DNA of 27,504 bases from a bacterium Ga0077546 (GTDB lineage: Bacteria > Cyanobacteriota > Vampirovibrionia > Obscuribacterales > Obscuribacteraceae), in contig LNEX01000284.1 of NCBI GenBank assembly GCA_001464165.1, positions 1 through 27,504 of the forward strand, written 5' to 3'. Below, piece by piece: positions 7,132 through 15,579 of this stretch. Every line of letters begins with the position of its first letter. The first letter of the stretch is position 1. Below the pieces are notes generated by a model, which saw nothing but the letters and a program-made list of their open reading frames with translations, searched no databases and was not told where the DNA came from. The translations under genes and the position numbers were made by a program.

Positions 7132-9404
7132 TAATATGGTGTCTTCACGGTCCAAGGGTTACCCTTAAAGTTTTGGTGGAGAATTTGAAATGCTTGCTTG
7201 GAAATAGAGCTAGTTTTCTCGTCAGTGGCACCTAATTTGGTGGCTTTTACAAGCAAGTGAAGGGCCTCTGGCACTCTTGGGTCACTCAAATGCTTACGGG
7301 CATAATCAATCACGACCTTGCCCAAATAATCAGGCCCAGTGCCATAAGAATTAATAGTCGCTACCTCAGCCTTGGCCTTAGCTAGGTCTGCTGGCTTGAG
7401 AAATACCTGCCCTGCAAATTTTACAGCTTTATCGGCTTGTCCAAATTCAGTTGTTCTGGATACTCCGCCTGTCACATAAGGCCTAGAGCCCGGATTCTTC
7501 AGCATCAAATAGGCTGCTGAAAATTCTTTGCTATCCGCCACAGCAGAATCATAACGAACAAGGTAAGCTGCTAGTGCTGGCATATATTGCTTAAGCAGAC
7601 CACTGGCTTTGCTAGCACTCGCTTGATCATGAAGTATTACAGACCGGCAGAATACGGCTTGGGCAATATCTTTGCGCAAGGCAGTTGGCACTTGCTGCGA
7701 CTGCGCTGCTTGAAGGAAGAGACTTAGAGGCAAACGTTGATTAATTGCAATTGCCCCTTCAGGCCGCAACATCACTGGCAGTGTTGTATAAGTCTTACCG
7801 TCAGTCTTTTTCTGGCTCTGGTTCTGGTCAAGTTTTTGCCATTCAGAAGAAAGAGTCTGAGACTCGGCGTCACCAACTATAAGAGCTGGCGAACGGTATG
7901 ATAGAGTGATCATTTGCTCAAGTGATTTAGACAACATCAGCTTCTGTAGGCTAAGTGCATTCATTGCCGATGGTGATTTCGTAGCACTGAGAGCGCTGTC
8001 TATTGCAGCCACGGCCTGGTCGTTGTGGCCTTGCGCAGCTAGTATGCGAGCCCGCTGCGAATTAGCTGTCACATAAGCTGGGCTACTTTTGTCAATCTTG
8101 GCCAAAGCCTCAAGAATCTCACCGGCATAAGGTTCCTTGCCCGTTAGCTTTGAACCGACACAAAGCAGCCAGGCATCATTCTTCTTCTCTCTATAACGGC
8201 TCAGGGCATGTTCAAGGCTCTTGTCACTGTTAGAAAATGTCCAAATCCAATCAGTCATATCATCGCCATGCATTGCTGCTGCCAGCTTGGCGTCGTCTAC
8301 TGAGTGAGTAGTGCTGGGCTCTTCTGAATCTTCCTTGAAGGCACTATCGAGTATGTAAATGTAGCCATCCATATCTTGATACAAACTGCTATCACCAGCA
8401 GCTATCTTCTTGCTCAATTGCTGCAATGTAACAGCTGGGTCTAGTCTTAAGCCGACAAAGTTGAGCAGTCCTTCTATGCCTTCCTTCATTGAAACCATTG
8501 CTGGCTCTGCTTGCAGTTCAAGCAGCTTATTGTGAGCGGCGAGCAATGCCACTTGGTCAATTCCTTTATTAGTACTGACTGTGGCTTTGCGAATCAAACA
8601 GCGAGCCACTAGATATGCTGAAATTTTCTGATAGGGTGAGGCGCTATCTAAAGCAATGGCACCAAATTGCTTGGCTGCCTCGTCGAAGTTTTTGGCATAA
8701 AAATTGGCCGAAGCGATCTGATAAGCCCGCTCTCTTTTTACCTCTTCACTAGCGTCAGCAGCCGCAGGGCTCGGTAGCGGTGGCTCTTTGCCTTGAGATT
8801 TTGTCTTGTAATCATATTGTGGTGCAGAGCAATGACAAAAGACACTGTCTTGGGCGGAGAGCCATTCTTTAACAACGGCACTGCCAGCTCCATACTTAGC
8901 GACTTTCTCTTGTAGAGTTTTCACCGCTTGCTTAAAAGCATCATCGTTGCAATTTAAATAAGGGTTATAGTCATCATTCGTGCCTGCTGAACGATAGGGA
9001 TAGAGCCTGTCTGACGAATCACTCGGTTTTGCACCGAGCGCCTTGTTGCGATTTGTCAGCCACAAATCAACGGCATTATCACTGTCAGAACTACTAGCAT
9101 CACCTAGGCGGAAGCGCCAGAAGTTTAGGATCTGTTCTCGTTCTGAAGAACTTAGTGGTTTGCTGTTCAAATAGCGATATGCCACCACCAAATAAGAACG
9201 AGCAAAAGTCGGTTCGACTAGAGCCAGATTGCCCTCAGCATAAAGGCGAAATGGTAGGTCAGGATGCACCGTCGCAGAGAATACTGCTTCATCATAGAAA
9301 GGGCCGCAGGCTAGTACTGGCTGAAAGCTAGAACTCAAAGAGCAGGCAAGCAATGTCAAAACTGTACTCTTGAGAAGCCCTGTACGCTTCGCCTTAAATG
9401 CCAT
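7128..9404 (-). CDS. Large exported protein, probable lipoprotein with helical-repeat body ('CGP' protein)
   Basis: 758 aa with an export signal (charged start, LLKSTVLTLLACSL core). The VLAC/GPF sequence at Cys33 fits a lipobox, so it may be lipid-anchored; simple secretion is the alternative. The body is mostly Ala/Leu-rich helices with TPR/Sel1-like spacing, for example ASANFYAKNFDEAAKQFGAIAL (written here in part) near residues 230-250 and YVTANSQRARILAAQG near 443. Two short Cys-containing segments (LNCNDDAF, FCHCSAPQ) lie near 150-195. I know no enzyme motif in it. A strong AAGGAG site precedes the ATG, inside the end of the DUF3142 gene (11-base overlap), so the two are translationally linked. 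It is the last gene of the exported operon. Confidence 0.8.
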   Translation of the reverse strand: MAFKAKRTGLLKSTVLTLLACSLSSSFQPVLACGPFYDEAVFSATVHPDLPFRLYAEGNLALVEPTFARSYLVVAYRYLNSKPLSSSEREQILNFWRFRLGDASSSDSDNAVDLWLTNRNKALGAKPSDSSDRLYPYRSAGTNDDYNPYLNCNDDAFKQAVKTLQEKVAKYGAGSAVVKEWLSAQDSVFCHCSAPQYDYKTKSQGKEPPLPSPAAADASEEVKRERAYQIASANFYAKNFDEAAKQFGAIALDSASPYQKISAYLVARCLIRKATVSTNKGIDQVALLAAHNKLLELQAEPAMVSMKEGIEGLLNFVGLRLDPAVTLQQLSKKIAAGDSSLYQDMDGYIYILDSAFKEDSEEPSTTHSVDDAKLAAAMHGDDMTDWIWTFSNSDKSLEHALSRYREKKNDAWLLCVGSKLTGKEPYAGEILEALAKIDKSSPAYVTANSQRARILAAQGHNDQAVAAIDSALSATKSPSAMNALSLQKLMLSKSLEQMITLSYRSPALIVGDAESQTLSSEWQKLDQNQSQKKTDGKTYTTLPVMLRPEGAIAINQRLPLSLFLQAAQSQQVPTALRKDIAQAVFCRSVILHDQASASKASGLLKQYMPALAAYLVRYDSAVADSKEFSAAYLMLKNPGSRPYVTGGVSRTTEFGQADKAVKFAGQVFLKPADLAKAKAEVATINSYGTGPDYLGKVVIDYARKHLSDPRVPEALHLLVKATKLGATDEKTSSISKQAFQILHQNFKGNPWTVKTPYY

Positions 9405-10233
9405 TGTCTTTCTCCTTAAGTAGGGTTTGGTTGACGAGGTTTCCTGCGGTTATCATTCGGTCTTTTTGCCAGCCTGGCGAGCAAAATAGATAGATACGAT
9501 CTAGATTTTTGAGCTTGGGGGATATCAGCGAAATAGTAGAGGCTTCACTGAGCGAAAGACCTAGGGCGCAATGACCATTGAATGGCCCTGGCAAATTGTC
9601 TTGCAACAAGCGCAGGGCTTGCTCTTTGCCCACTCCCATAGTGAAGAACATGGGCACGACATAGTCTACCGGTAACTGGTCATGGGCAATAGACTGCCTC
9701 AGCCAATGATCACCCTGGCTCCAAGAAGCTAGAGCGGTCATTGATAAAGTTAGATTAGGCGGCAATTGCTGTCGTAAATGCTTGAGTAGTTTCACATAGA
9801 ATGGTCGCTCTAATTGTTTAGCATCGAAGTCAATCTGCACACCATCAAAACGGCTGTGCGCAAGTACAAGATGCACAATCGAACTGGCGAGCTTGGCACT
9901 AACCTCGTCGATTTCGCCCTCGGCTGGCATCTGCTTCATTTCAACTCTGGCTACAGCTTCTCGATAGCAACCAGGTGGCAACTGCAATTGAGAAAGACGG
10001 GGCTCAAGAGCAATTTTGTTTTGATCGACGCTAAAGCGACCAATTAGAAGAGCTACCCCAGCTTTACTCGGGTCAAGCCCACGCAGATCTTCTATTCTTT
10101 GCCAGGACCAGAGCATGATGCGCGGCGGCTTCTTCTCATGCTTTTGCTCGTGTTCCGGCAGCTGAGCGGCGTCAGCTATGGTGCTGAATGAAAGCACTAG
10201 CAATGAAGCAACAATAGAACAGAATCTATGCAC
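9394..10233 (-). CDS. DUF3142-family exported protein (TIM-barrel-like)
   Basis: 279 aa with a clear signal peptide (cleavage probably after ADAA, residue ~23). The body fits DUF3142, thought to be a glycoside-hydrolase-like barrel: LWSWQRIEDLR at the first strand, FDGVQIDFDA (with acidic residues at a strand end, as in GH active sites), then a Leu/Pro-rich helix and LTLSMTALASWS, and a VDYVVPMFFTMG strand. Length is somewhat short of family members that carry extra domains. No substrate is known for the family. The GTG start overlaps the stop of the aminopeptidase by one base (TAGTG), and its end overlaps the next gene by 11 bases, so the three are one operon. Confidence 0.82.
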   Translation of the reverse strand: MHRFCSIVASLLVLSFSTIADAAQLPEHEQKHEKKPPRIMLWSWQRIEDLRGLDPSKAGVALLIGRFSVDQNKIALEPRLSQLQLPPGCYREAVARVEMKQMPAEGEIDEVSAKLASSIVHLVLAHSRFDGVQIDFDAKQLERPFYVKLLKHLRQQLPPNLTLSMTALASWSQGDHWLRQSIAHDQLPVDYVVPMFFTMGVGKEQALRLLQDNLPGPFNGHCALGLSLSEASTISLISPKLKNLDRIYLFCSPGWQKDRMITAGNLVNQTLLKEKDNGI

Positions 10234-12152
10234 TATTTACCAGCAAAAAACTGAGCGAGACTAGCACTTTGCTTGGCTTTGAAATTGGTGCCAATGGTGG
10301 CAAATTCTATTGTCTTAGCGGCACTTCTGCGGCCAGATGGCATAGGATGCGCAGCAATGAAGGCTTTCAAAGTCTCAAGTTGGCCCGGTTTGTTGAAATT
10401 GCGGCAGGCTTCAACAATGTCTGGCATCTTACGCTCGCCGACTTTGTCATAAATCTCTTGCCAGTGATCGCCAAGAAACTTAAAGGCCGCTACTTGGCTG
10501 TCGCTACTGCCAATAAGCCGAGCCAGTAAATGAGGTACGTCTTGGGCCTTAACCTCTTTGTTGAAGCACAAGTTAAGGGCCTTCTCGACACACTCTTTAT
10601 CTCTAAAAGCAGCCAAAGCAAACAAGTTGCGATTGCGGGCCTCGGGAGTAGTCGAATTTCTCCAAGCCTCTTCGATGCGTACAAACTCGTCGCTATCGCC
10701 ATTATATGCCATTACTTGAACTATTGGCGAAAGCAAATCGCCGTCCAAAGTTTTGTCGTCAGCCAAGTAAGCTTCAAACTTCTCTTTACAGAAAGCAATG
10801 ACTTGTTTGTCATTACCAATGGTGCCGAGGGTTCTTATTAGACGTGCTCTCAGTTCCGCCGTCAGATCATCATCGGTAGCTTTACGGGTGTAGCCAAGGC
10901 GGTCAAGCTGCGGCTTAAGGCATTTAACGACAAAGGCCTGGTAGCCACTTTTGCTGTCAGGCTCAAGCAATTGTTCCAGCTCACTAATTTGCGAAATTGC
11001 AAGGCCTTGCACGTATGGGTCGTGATCGCTTGCGAATTTTTCAAGGCTTTGCAAGTACCGATCAATTGGCAAAAGTCCAGCTACGGAAATAGCGAAGAGA
11101 TCACTGAGAACAGAAACCCGCTCACTAACATTGAGGAGAGCAGGTGAAGCGTGTTTCTGCAATTCAGCCCACTGTTTCAAATCGTAGTTAGTGCGGAAAT
11201 AGCCATTTCCTGTGGCATTAACCATAAGCGGATCGGTCGCACCAACGATAGCGACTTGCCCCTTGGCCAAGGTAAGCAACTCTGCTTGACGGGAAGCAGC
11301 CTTATCTGAGCCTGTTTCGAACGCTTTTAAAGCCAACGGAATCTGCCATGGAACGAAACCAACCTTCGACTTTGAGGTAGAACTATTGCTAATGCCTGTA
11401 TCTTTGGCACTATCAAGGAAAAATCGTCTTTGGCTAAGCTCCAATTTGAAAGGCTCATTCTTCTTAGCCGCTGCAGGCTTCGTCTCCAAACCAAACGAAA
11501 CAATGGGGCAACCGGGCTGATGCACCCAGGCATCCATCAGCTTAGCCACATCAACTTGACCCTTCTTACTGTCTTTGGCATTCTTCTTAGTTGAAGAGCT
11601 ATTGGCACTGCTGCCACTGGCACTAGATAGAGCGTCCCAAAGATCGTTTGTAGAAGCATTATTGAAGGCATGGGTTTTCATATAGGCCTGAATACCCTTT
11701 TGGAATTTATCCTCGCCCAGATAAGTCTCAAGCATGCGCAAGAGTGCTGCCCCTTTGCTATAGGTGATTTCGTCAAACATCTCTAGAGCATCGTTAGGCG
11801 AATTGACAGGAGACTGCACTGATCTGGTGGCAACAATGGCATCAGCATCTAGAGTGCCAGCACGCTCAACAGCAAAATCATCCCAAATACGCCACTCTGG
11901 CTTCAGTACGTCTTCGGCCTTGTCTGCCATCCAAGTAGCAAAGGCTTCGTTCAACCAAAGGTCATCCCACCACTTCATGGTGACTAAGTCACCAAACCAG
12001 AGGTGCGCCATTTCGTGGGCGACGATGTTAACCACTCTGGTGCGTGAGCTAAGAGCTGAGTTCTTCTCGTCTACAAGCAGAGCATTCTCACGAAAAGTTA
12101 TGGCACCAAGATTTTCCATAGCACCGGCTGAGAAATCAGGAATACCGATCAA
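10233..12152 (-). CDS. M1-family aminopeptidase, catalytic and C-terminal part (broken gene)
   Basis: Downstream piece of a split M1 zinc aminopeptidase. It carries the substrate-binding GAMEN motif (DFSAGAMENLG) and the zinc site HEMAHLWFGD followed by WLNEAFATW (HExxH-x18-E), then the β-sandwich and the long helical ERAP1-like C-terminal domain. The leftmost residues have no proper start: the TTG at 12152 is an internal Leu of the conserved PYPLDKLDLIGIPDF, which continues upstream in this frame. Together with the fragment at 12149-13024 it would form an exported aminopeptidase of ~930 aa that trims N-terminal residues from peptides. As read here, the catalytic part is out of frame with the signal peptide. 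Its stop overlaps the GTG of the DUF3142 gene. Confidence 0.85.
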   Translation of the reverse strand: MIGIPDFSAGAMENLGAITFRENALLVDEKNSALSSRTRVVNIVAHEMAHLWFGDLVTMKWWDDLWLNEAFATWMADKAEDVLKPEWRIWDDFAVERAGTLDADAIVATRSVQSPVNSPNDALEMFDEITYSKGAALLRMLETYLGEDKFQKGIQAYMKTHAFNNASTNDLWDALSSASGSSANSSSTKKNAKDSKKGQVDVAKLMDAWVHQPGCPIVSFGLETKPAAAKKNEPFKLELSQRRFFLDSAKDTGISNSSTSKSKVGFVPWQIPLALKAFETGSDKAASRQAELLTLAKGQVAIVGATDPLMVNATGNGYFRTNYDLKQWAELQKHASPALLNVSERVSVLSDLFAISVAGLLPIDRYLQSLEKFASDHDPYVQGLAISQISELEQLLEPDSKSGYQAFVVKCLKPQLDRLGYTRKATDDDLTAELRARLIRTLGTIGNDKQVIAFCKEKFEAYLADDKTLDGDLLSPIVQVMAYNGDSDEFVRIEEAWRNSTTPEARNRNLFALAAFRDKECVEKALNLCFNKEVKAQDVPHLLARLIGSSDSQVAAFKFLGDHWQEIYDKVGERKMPDIVEACRNFNKPGQLETLKAFIAAHPMPSGRRSAAKTIEFATIGTNFKAKQSASLAQFFAGK

Positions 12153-12190
12153 GTCAAGCTTATCGAGAGGGTAAGGCTGGCCAATGCATA
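12149..12190 (-). other. Deletion/frameshift junction in the aminopeptidase gene
   Basis: Reading on the minus strand, the codons for TYALA are followed almost at once by those for PYPLDKLD in another frame. In M1 enzymes about 15 residues normally separate these motifs. A loss of about 46 bases (length of the form 3n+1) would explain both the gap and the frame change; a simple one-base error would not restore the missing helix. Confidence 0.7.
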
Positions 12191-13024
12191 AGTTGCAAGA
12201 TGGCCCTTGCCTTCAGTAAACCAAACTCTGATTTTCTTGCCGTTCACAACAACGGGCTCTGTGCTCTGCAATGGGCCGACAATCAGAGCAAACAAGTAGG
12301 TCGACATTTTCGGAGTGGCTTTAAACGTCACTATCTTCTTGTTCTTGCGCTGGTCTAGCTTTTCAAACTCGATACCAGCGTTAGAGATAGCAACCAGAGC
12401 TGGGTCGATAGCTACAGTGACCTTGAAGACAGCCTTCGAGGCCGGTTCGTCAAAGCAGGGGAACATGCGACGAGCGTCTGTTGGCTCCATCTGAGTTGTG
12501 GCAATCTTATGCTCCTTGCCGTCTTTGCCTTTGAAGGTCGAGAGATAGAACCCTTCCATTTTGCTTGACAGTTTGCCGTTAAACTTGAGCGCTAACTCGT
12601 ATTGGCCGGGCTTTAGAGCTTTGGCCAGCTTCAAAGTAAGCTTCTCGCCTTCTTTATCTCGCACAATGTCCGCTTTGACCCAGTCGCCATGGGTGGGCTT
12701 TGTCTGCGCCACTGTGGCTTCAAAGACACTCAAGTCGACGGCATTCAAGACTATTTCGCTTGTGCTCTGGCTGACAGTAAAAAAGAGGGTTTCTGTTCCT
12801 TCAAATTCGCCATTTTCGAGGTCTGGCTCAAAATAGAGGTCATAGCGCTCTGGTTGACAATTGCCTGGCAGTCTCTTGTATTCAAGTGTTTTCACATTTT
12901 TAGCATTATTCTTGCTAGCTTCATCGGCCTGAACTGGCCCGGCAGTGCCAGCCCCAGACAACAGCGCCAGATTCAAAGTGAGCGAAACAGCAAGCAGTTT
13001 ATTCAAGCGGAAATTACAAGCCAT
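12149..13024 (-). CDS. M1-family aminopeptidase, signal peptide and N-terminal domain (broken gene)
   Basis: Upstream piece of the split aminopeptidase, 291 aa. The signal peptide is residues 1-34 (LLAVSLTLNLALLSG core, cleavage near VQA). It is followed by the N-terminal saddle domain of M1 enzymes: RYDLYFEPDLEN, GFYLSTFKGKDG, TQMEPTDARRMFPCFDEPA (the conserved cis-acting Glu/Asp region) and VRVWF-like strands ending GKGHLATYALA. After that the frame runs into LTLSISLT and a stop, while the expected continuation appears two bases out of frame. GGGGA five bases before the ATG supports the start. Unless repaired by a sequence correction, the product lacks the active site. Confidence 0.85.
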   Translation of the reverse strand: MACNFRLNKLLAVSLTLNLALLSGAGTAGPVQADEASKNNAKNVKTLEYKRLPGNCQPERYDLYFEPDLENGEFEGTETLFFTVSQSTSEIVLNAVDLSVFEATVAQTKPTHGDWVKADIVRDKEGEKLTLKLAKALKPGQYELALKFNGKLSSKMEGFYLSTFKGKDGKEHKIATTQMEPTDARRMFPCFDEPASKAVFKVTVAIDPALVAISNAGIEFEKLDQRKNKKIVTFKATPKMSTYLFALIVGPLQSTEPVVVNGKKIRVWFTEGKGHLATYALASLTLSISLT

Positions 13025-13108
13025 TTGTTTCCCCAGAGAAAGTAAGGCTCTATTTTACTTTCTTGAAAAGCGGTAAGATCCAATCACTGATAAATAATGG
13101 AGATAATC

Positions 13109-14527
13109 GTGTTTTTCAAACAGTTCTATCTTGCCTGTTTAGCCCACGCCTCGTACCTGATTGGCTCTAATGGTGAAGCTTGTGTTGTCGACCCACAGCG
13201 CGACATTGATGAATATTTGAAGGAAGCGAAAAGCAACGGCCTGACTATCAAGTACATTTTTGAAACCCATTTACATGCCGATTTTGTCAGCGGCCACAAA
13301 GAATTAGCTGAGGCGACTGGCGCCAAGATTGTCTTTAGTGATCAAGCCAAAGCCCGCTTTGAGCACGAAGCTGTAGCCGATGGTACAGAGTTTTCGCTGG
13401 GTGACCTAACAATTACGACTCTGGCTACTCCCGGTCATACACCAGAAAGTATCTGCTTGCTCGTCAAAGAAAAAAATAGTAGTGAGCCAGCTAAGCTGCT
13501 CACTGGCGACACTCTCTTTATTGGCGATGTTGGCCGCCCGGATCTTGTGGGTAAATATGGCTTTAGTTCAGAGCAAATGGCTGGCATGCTCTATGACAGC
13601 CTTCACAATAAGCTCATGACTTTGCCCGATGAAACCGAAGTCTATCCCGCTCACGGAGCTGGATCGCTCTGTGGCAAGAATATTTCAAAAGAAAGCTCAT
13701 CAACCATTGGTAATCAGCGCAAGTTTAACTATGCCTTGCAACCAATGACTAAAGAGCAATTTGTGACGATAGTGACGGCCCAACAGCCGGAAGTACCGGC
13801 ATACTTTCCCCTTGCTGTTGAAGCCAACCGCAGCGGTGCTGCTTCATTGAACGATCTCAAGAAAGCAGCAGCAATGCCGCCCAAAGAGGTGGAGGCTGCA
13901 ATTGCCTCAAGTAGCAAGCCCAGCACAATAATATTGGATACCCGCTCACCAGCAGAATTTGGTCAGGGTCACATACCTGGAGCATACAGTGTTGGCCTAG
14001 GTGGACAGTTCGCTTCATGGTGTGGCACCGTAATTGATGCCCAAAGTAACATTATTTTGGTGCTCTCAGAGGATGCTCAGGTAGATGAAGCAGTGCTTCG
14101 ATTAGCTAGAGCTGGCTTAGAAAATGTCATCGCCTATCTGGCTGGTGGCATGGCTGCCTGGCAAAAAGCAGGGCTTAAAATTGAAACAGTTGATCAAATT
14201 AGCGTAGAAGAATTAGCCAAGCAGCTGCAAGCAAATCCAGAGTTGCGCGTTCTTGATGTGCGCAGACCAGGCGAGTATGCCTCGGGTCACGTGCCCCAAG
14301 CAAAGAATATTTCTTTGTCAGAGTTAGAGCAGCAATTAGAGGCGGTTGAGCGGGGCGTAAAGACCGCTGTAATCTGTGCTGGTGGTTACCGCTCTAGTAT
14401 GGCCGTAAGCTTGCTTAAAAGGCATGGCATCGGTGAGCTAATCAATGTTGTTGGTGGCACCGCAGCTTGGCAAAAAGCAAACTTGCCGGTACAAACCGAA
14501 GCAGCTACAGCGTGCTCTGCTGGCTGA
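13109..14527 (+). CDS. CstB-like persulfide dioxygenase-rhodanese-rhodanese protein
   Basis: 472 aa from GTG 13109, chosen because GGAG lies six bases upstream and homologues begin with (M)xFKQFY; an ATG at 13097 has no RBS. Residues 1-~245 are an ETHE1-type MBL-fold non-haem iron domain: THLHADF (His54, His56, Asp58), PGHTPES (His110), GDTLFIGD (Asp134) and YPAHGAGS (His182). Residues ~265-355 are a rhodanese fold whose active-site loop has LVLSEDAQ in place of the Cys. Residues ~370-460 are a second rhodanese with Cys423 in CAGGYRSS. An order of dioxygenase, pseudo-rhodanese and active rhodanese is that of staphylococcal CstB, which oxidises persulfides to thiosulfate. It should clear cytoplasmic persulfides and sulfide. 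It overlaps the RBS of the next gene. Confidence 0.88.
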   Translation: MFFKQFYLACLAHASYLIGSNGEACVVDPQRDIDEYLKEAKSNGLTIKYIFETHLHADFVSGHKELAEATGAKIVFSDQAKARFEHEAVADGTEFSLGDLTITTLATPGHTPESICLLVKEKNSSEPAKLLTGDTLFIGDVGRPDLVGKYGFSSEQMAGMLYDSLHNKLMTLPDETEVYPAHGAGSLCGKNISKESSSTIGNQRKFNYALQPMTKEQFVTIVTAQQPEVPAYFPLAVEANRSGAASLNDLKKAAAMPPKEVEAAIASSSKPSTIILDTRSPAEFGQGHIPGAYSVGLGGQFASWCGTVIDAQSNIILVLSEDAQVDEAVLRLARAGLENVIAYLAGGMAAWQKAGLKIETVDQISVEELAKQLQANPELRVLDVRRPGEYASGHVPQAKNISLSELEQQLEAVERGVKTAVICAGGYRSSMAVSLLKRHGIGELINVVGGTAAWQKANLPVQTEAATACSAG

Positions 14528-14538
14528 GGACGTGACTG

Positions 14539-15075
14539 TTGAACGGTGATACCAAGTTATCAGAGGCGCTCAAGGCTAGCCCCGCCATTCTCGAATATGT
14601 CATTGGCCTCAACCCCCACGATTTTGCCAGGCTGCGCAATCCGCTTCTCAACAAAGTAATGCCAACAAGAATTTCACTAAGGCGCTTAGCTGCCATGGTG
14701 GGAATGGCCGAAAGCGAATTTGTAGCCAAGATCAATGACCTAGCTGGTTTGGCAAGCGACACAGTTAGCAGCAAAGTCACTGCATCGGCTAGCCTTCCAG
14801 AATCACCCAAAGAGCCACCAGCTTGGATGGCCGGCGTAGATCTAAGTCAGATTTTATGGGTAGATGTTACCCCTATAGACGCTAAGTTAGGCGACCCTAT
14901 GCCACCAATCAACATAGCTGTTAACACTTGCCAGCCTGGAGACGTTGTCGGTGTCAAACACATGTGGGAGCCTCAACCGCTTTATGATATCTGGCATGCC
15001 CGTGGTTTTAAGTTCTGGGCCCAGCAAATCAATCCTGATCTTTGGCACGTTTTTGTATTCAAGCCCAAAACTTAG
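14539..15075 (+). CDS. DUF1858-DUF2249 protein
   Basis: 178 aa from TTG 14539, supported by GAGGA at 14526-14530, which overlaps the stop of the upstream gene. Residues ~7-67 fit DUF1858 (AILEYVIGLNPHDFARLRNP, then RISLRRLAAMVGM), a helical domain common in redox and hybrid-cluster contexts. Residues ~100-178 fit DUF2249 (LWVDVTPIDAKLGDPMPP, the PGDVVGVKHMWEPQPLYD segment, W..FVFK), a TusA-like α/β domain. Both are soluble. The fusion next to a persulfide dioxygenase suggests a role in sulfur or nitrogen-oxide redox handling, but no reaction is known. It is one operon with the genes on each side. Confidence 0.8.
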   Translation: MNGDTKLSEALKASPAILEYVIGLNPHDFARLRNPLLNKVMPTRISLRRLAAMVGMAESEFVAKINDLAGLASDTVSSKVTASASLPESPKEPPAWMAGVDLSQILWVDVTPIDAKLGDPMPPINIAVNTCQPGDVVGVKHMWEPQPLYDIWHARGFKFWAQQINPDLWHVFVFKPKT

Positions 15076-15087
15076 GTGAGAACATTC

Positions 15088-15579
15088 GTGCGTTTCAAAA
15101 TTGTCTATTTGGCTGACCATGGTGATTTCGTATCCACCTGTGCCTCGTGGGCTTTTGATACATGGGCCCGTTACAACCCCTCTTATTCTCTAGAAAAGCG
15201 CATAGCGAGTTTTACTCAGCATTGCCATCGCGACAAGATACCATTAACTGTTCTGGCTTTAGATGAACAAGGCAAGCCAATCGGAATGTCTTCGTTGCGT
15301 GCCAATGATGGCATAAGAGATGACCTCACGCCCTGGCTGGGAAGTGTTTACGTAGCACCAGCATATCGCAGTAAAGGTTTAGGTCAAGCTTTGGTGGAAC
15401 ATATACAGTCGATTGCTCATAAATTGGGTTATGAGAAAATCTATCTCCTCACCTATGAAGAGTCACTTCCTAACTGGTATCAGACTTTCGGCTGGCAAAA
15501 AATAGGTAAAGATAGCTCGCACGGCAATGCTGTTACTGTTATGGAACTAGAGCGAAACAAAATTACGTTGGCGCCATAG
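15088..15579 (+). CDS. GNAT-family N-acetyltransferase
   Basis: 163 aa from GTG 15088, preceded by AGGTGAG at good spacing; a GTG at 15076 is in frame but overlaps that site. Motif A of the GNAT fold is plain: LGSVYVAPAYRSKGLGQAL with the acetyl-CoA pyrophosphate loop RSKGLG, followed by IYLLTYEESLPNWYQTFGW (motif B). It acetylates an amine on an unknown small molecule or protein. It begins 12 bases after the DUF1858-DUF2249 stop, so it belongs to the same operon. Its last 17 bases overlap the convergent gene. Confidence 0.87.
   Translation: MRFKIVYLADHGDFVSTCASWAFDTWARYNPSYSLEKRIASFTQHCHRDKIPLTVLALDEQGKPIGMSSLRANDGIRDDLTPWLGSVYVAPAYRSKGLGQALVEHIQSIAHKLGYEKIYLLTYEESLPNWYQTFGWQKIGKDSSHGNAVTVMELERNKITLAP

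Noticed and set aside
12561..13045. Plus-strand ORFs across the aminopeptidase N-terminal region
   Set aside because: Shadows of the real minus-strand gene; no motif, no RBS.
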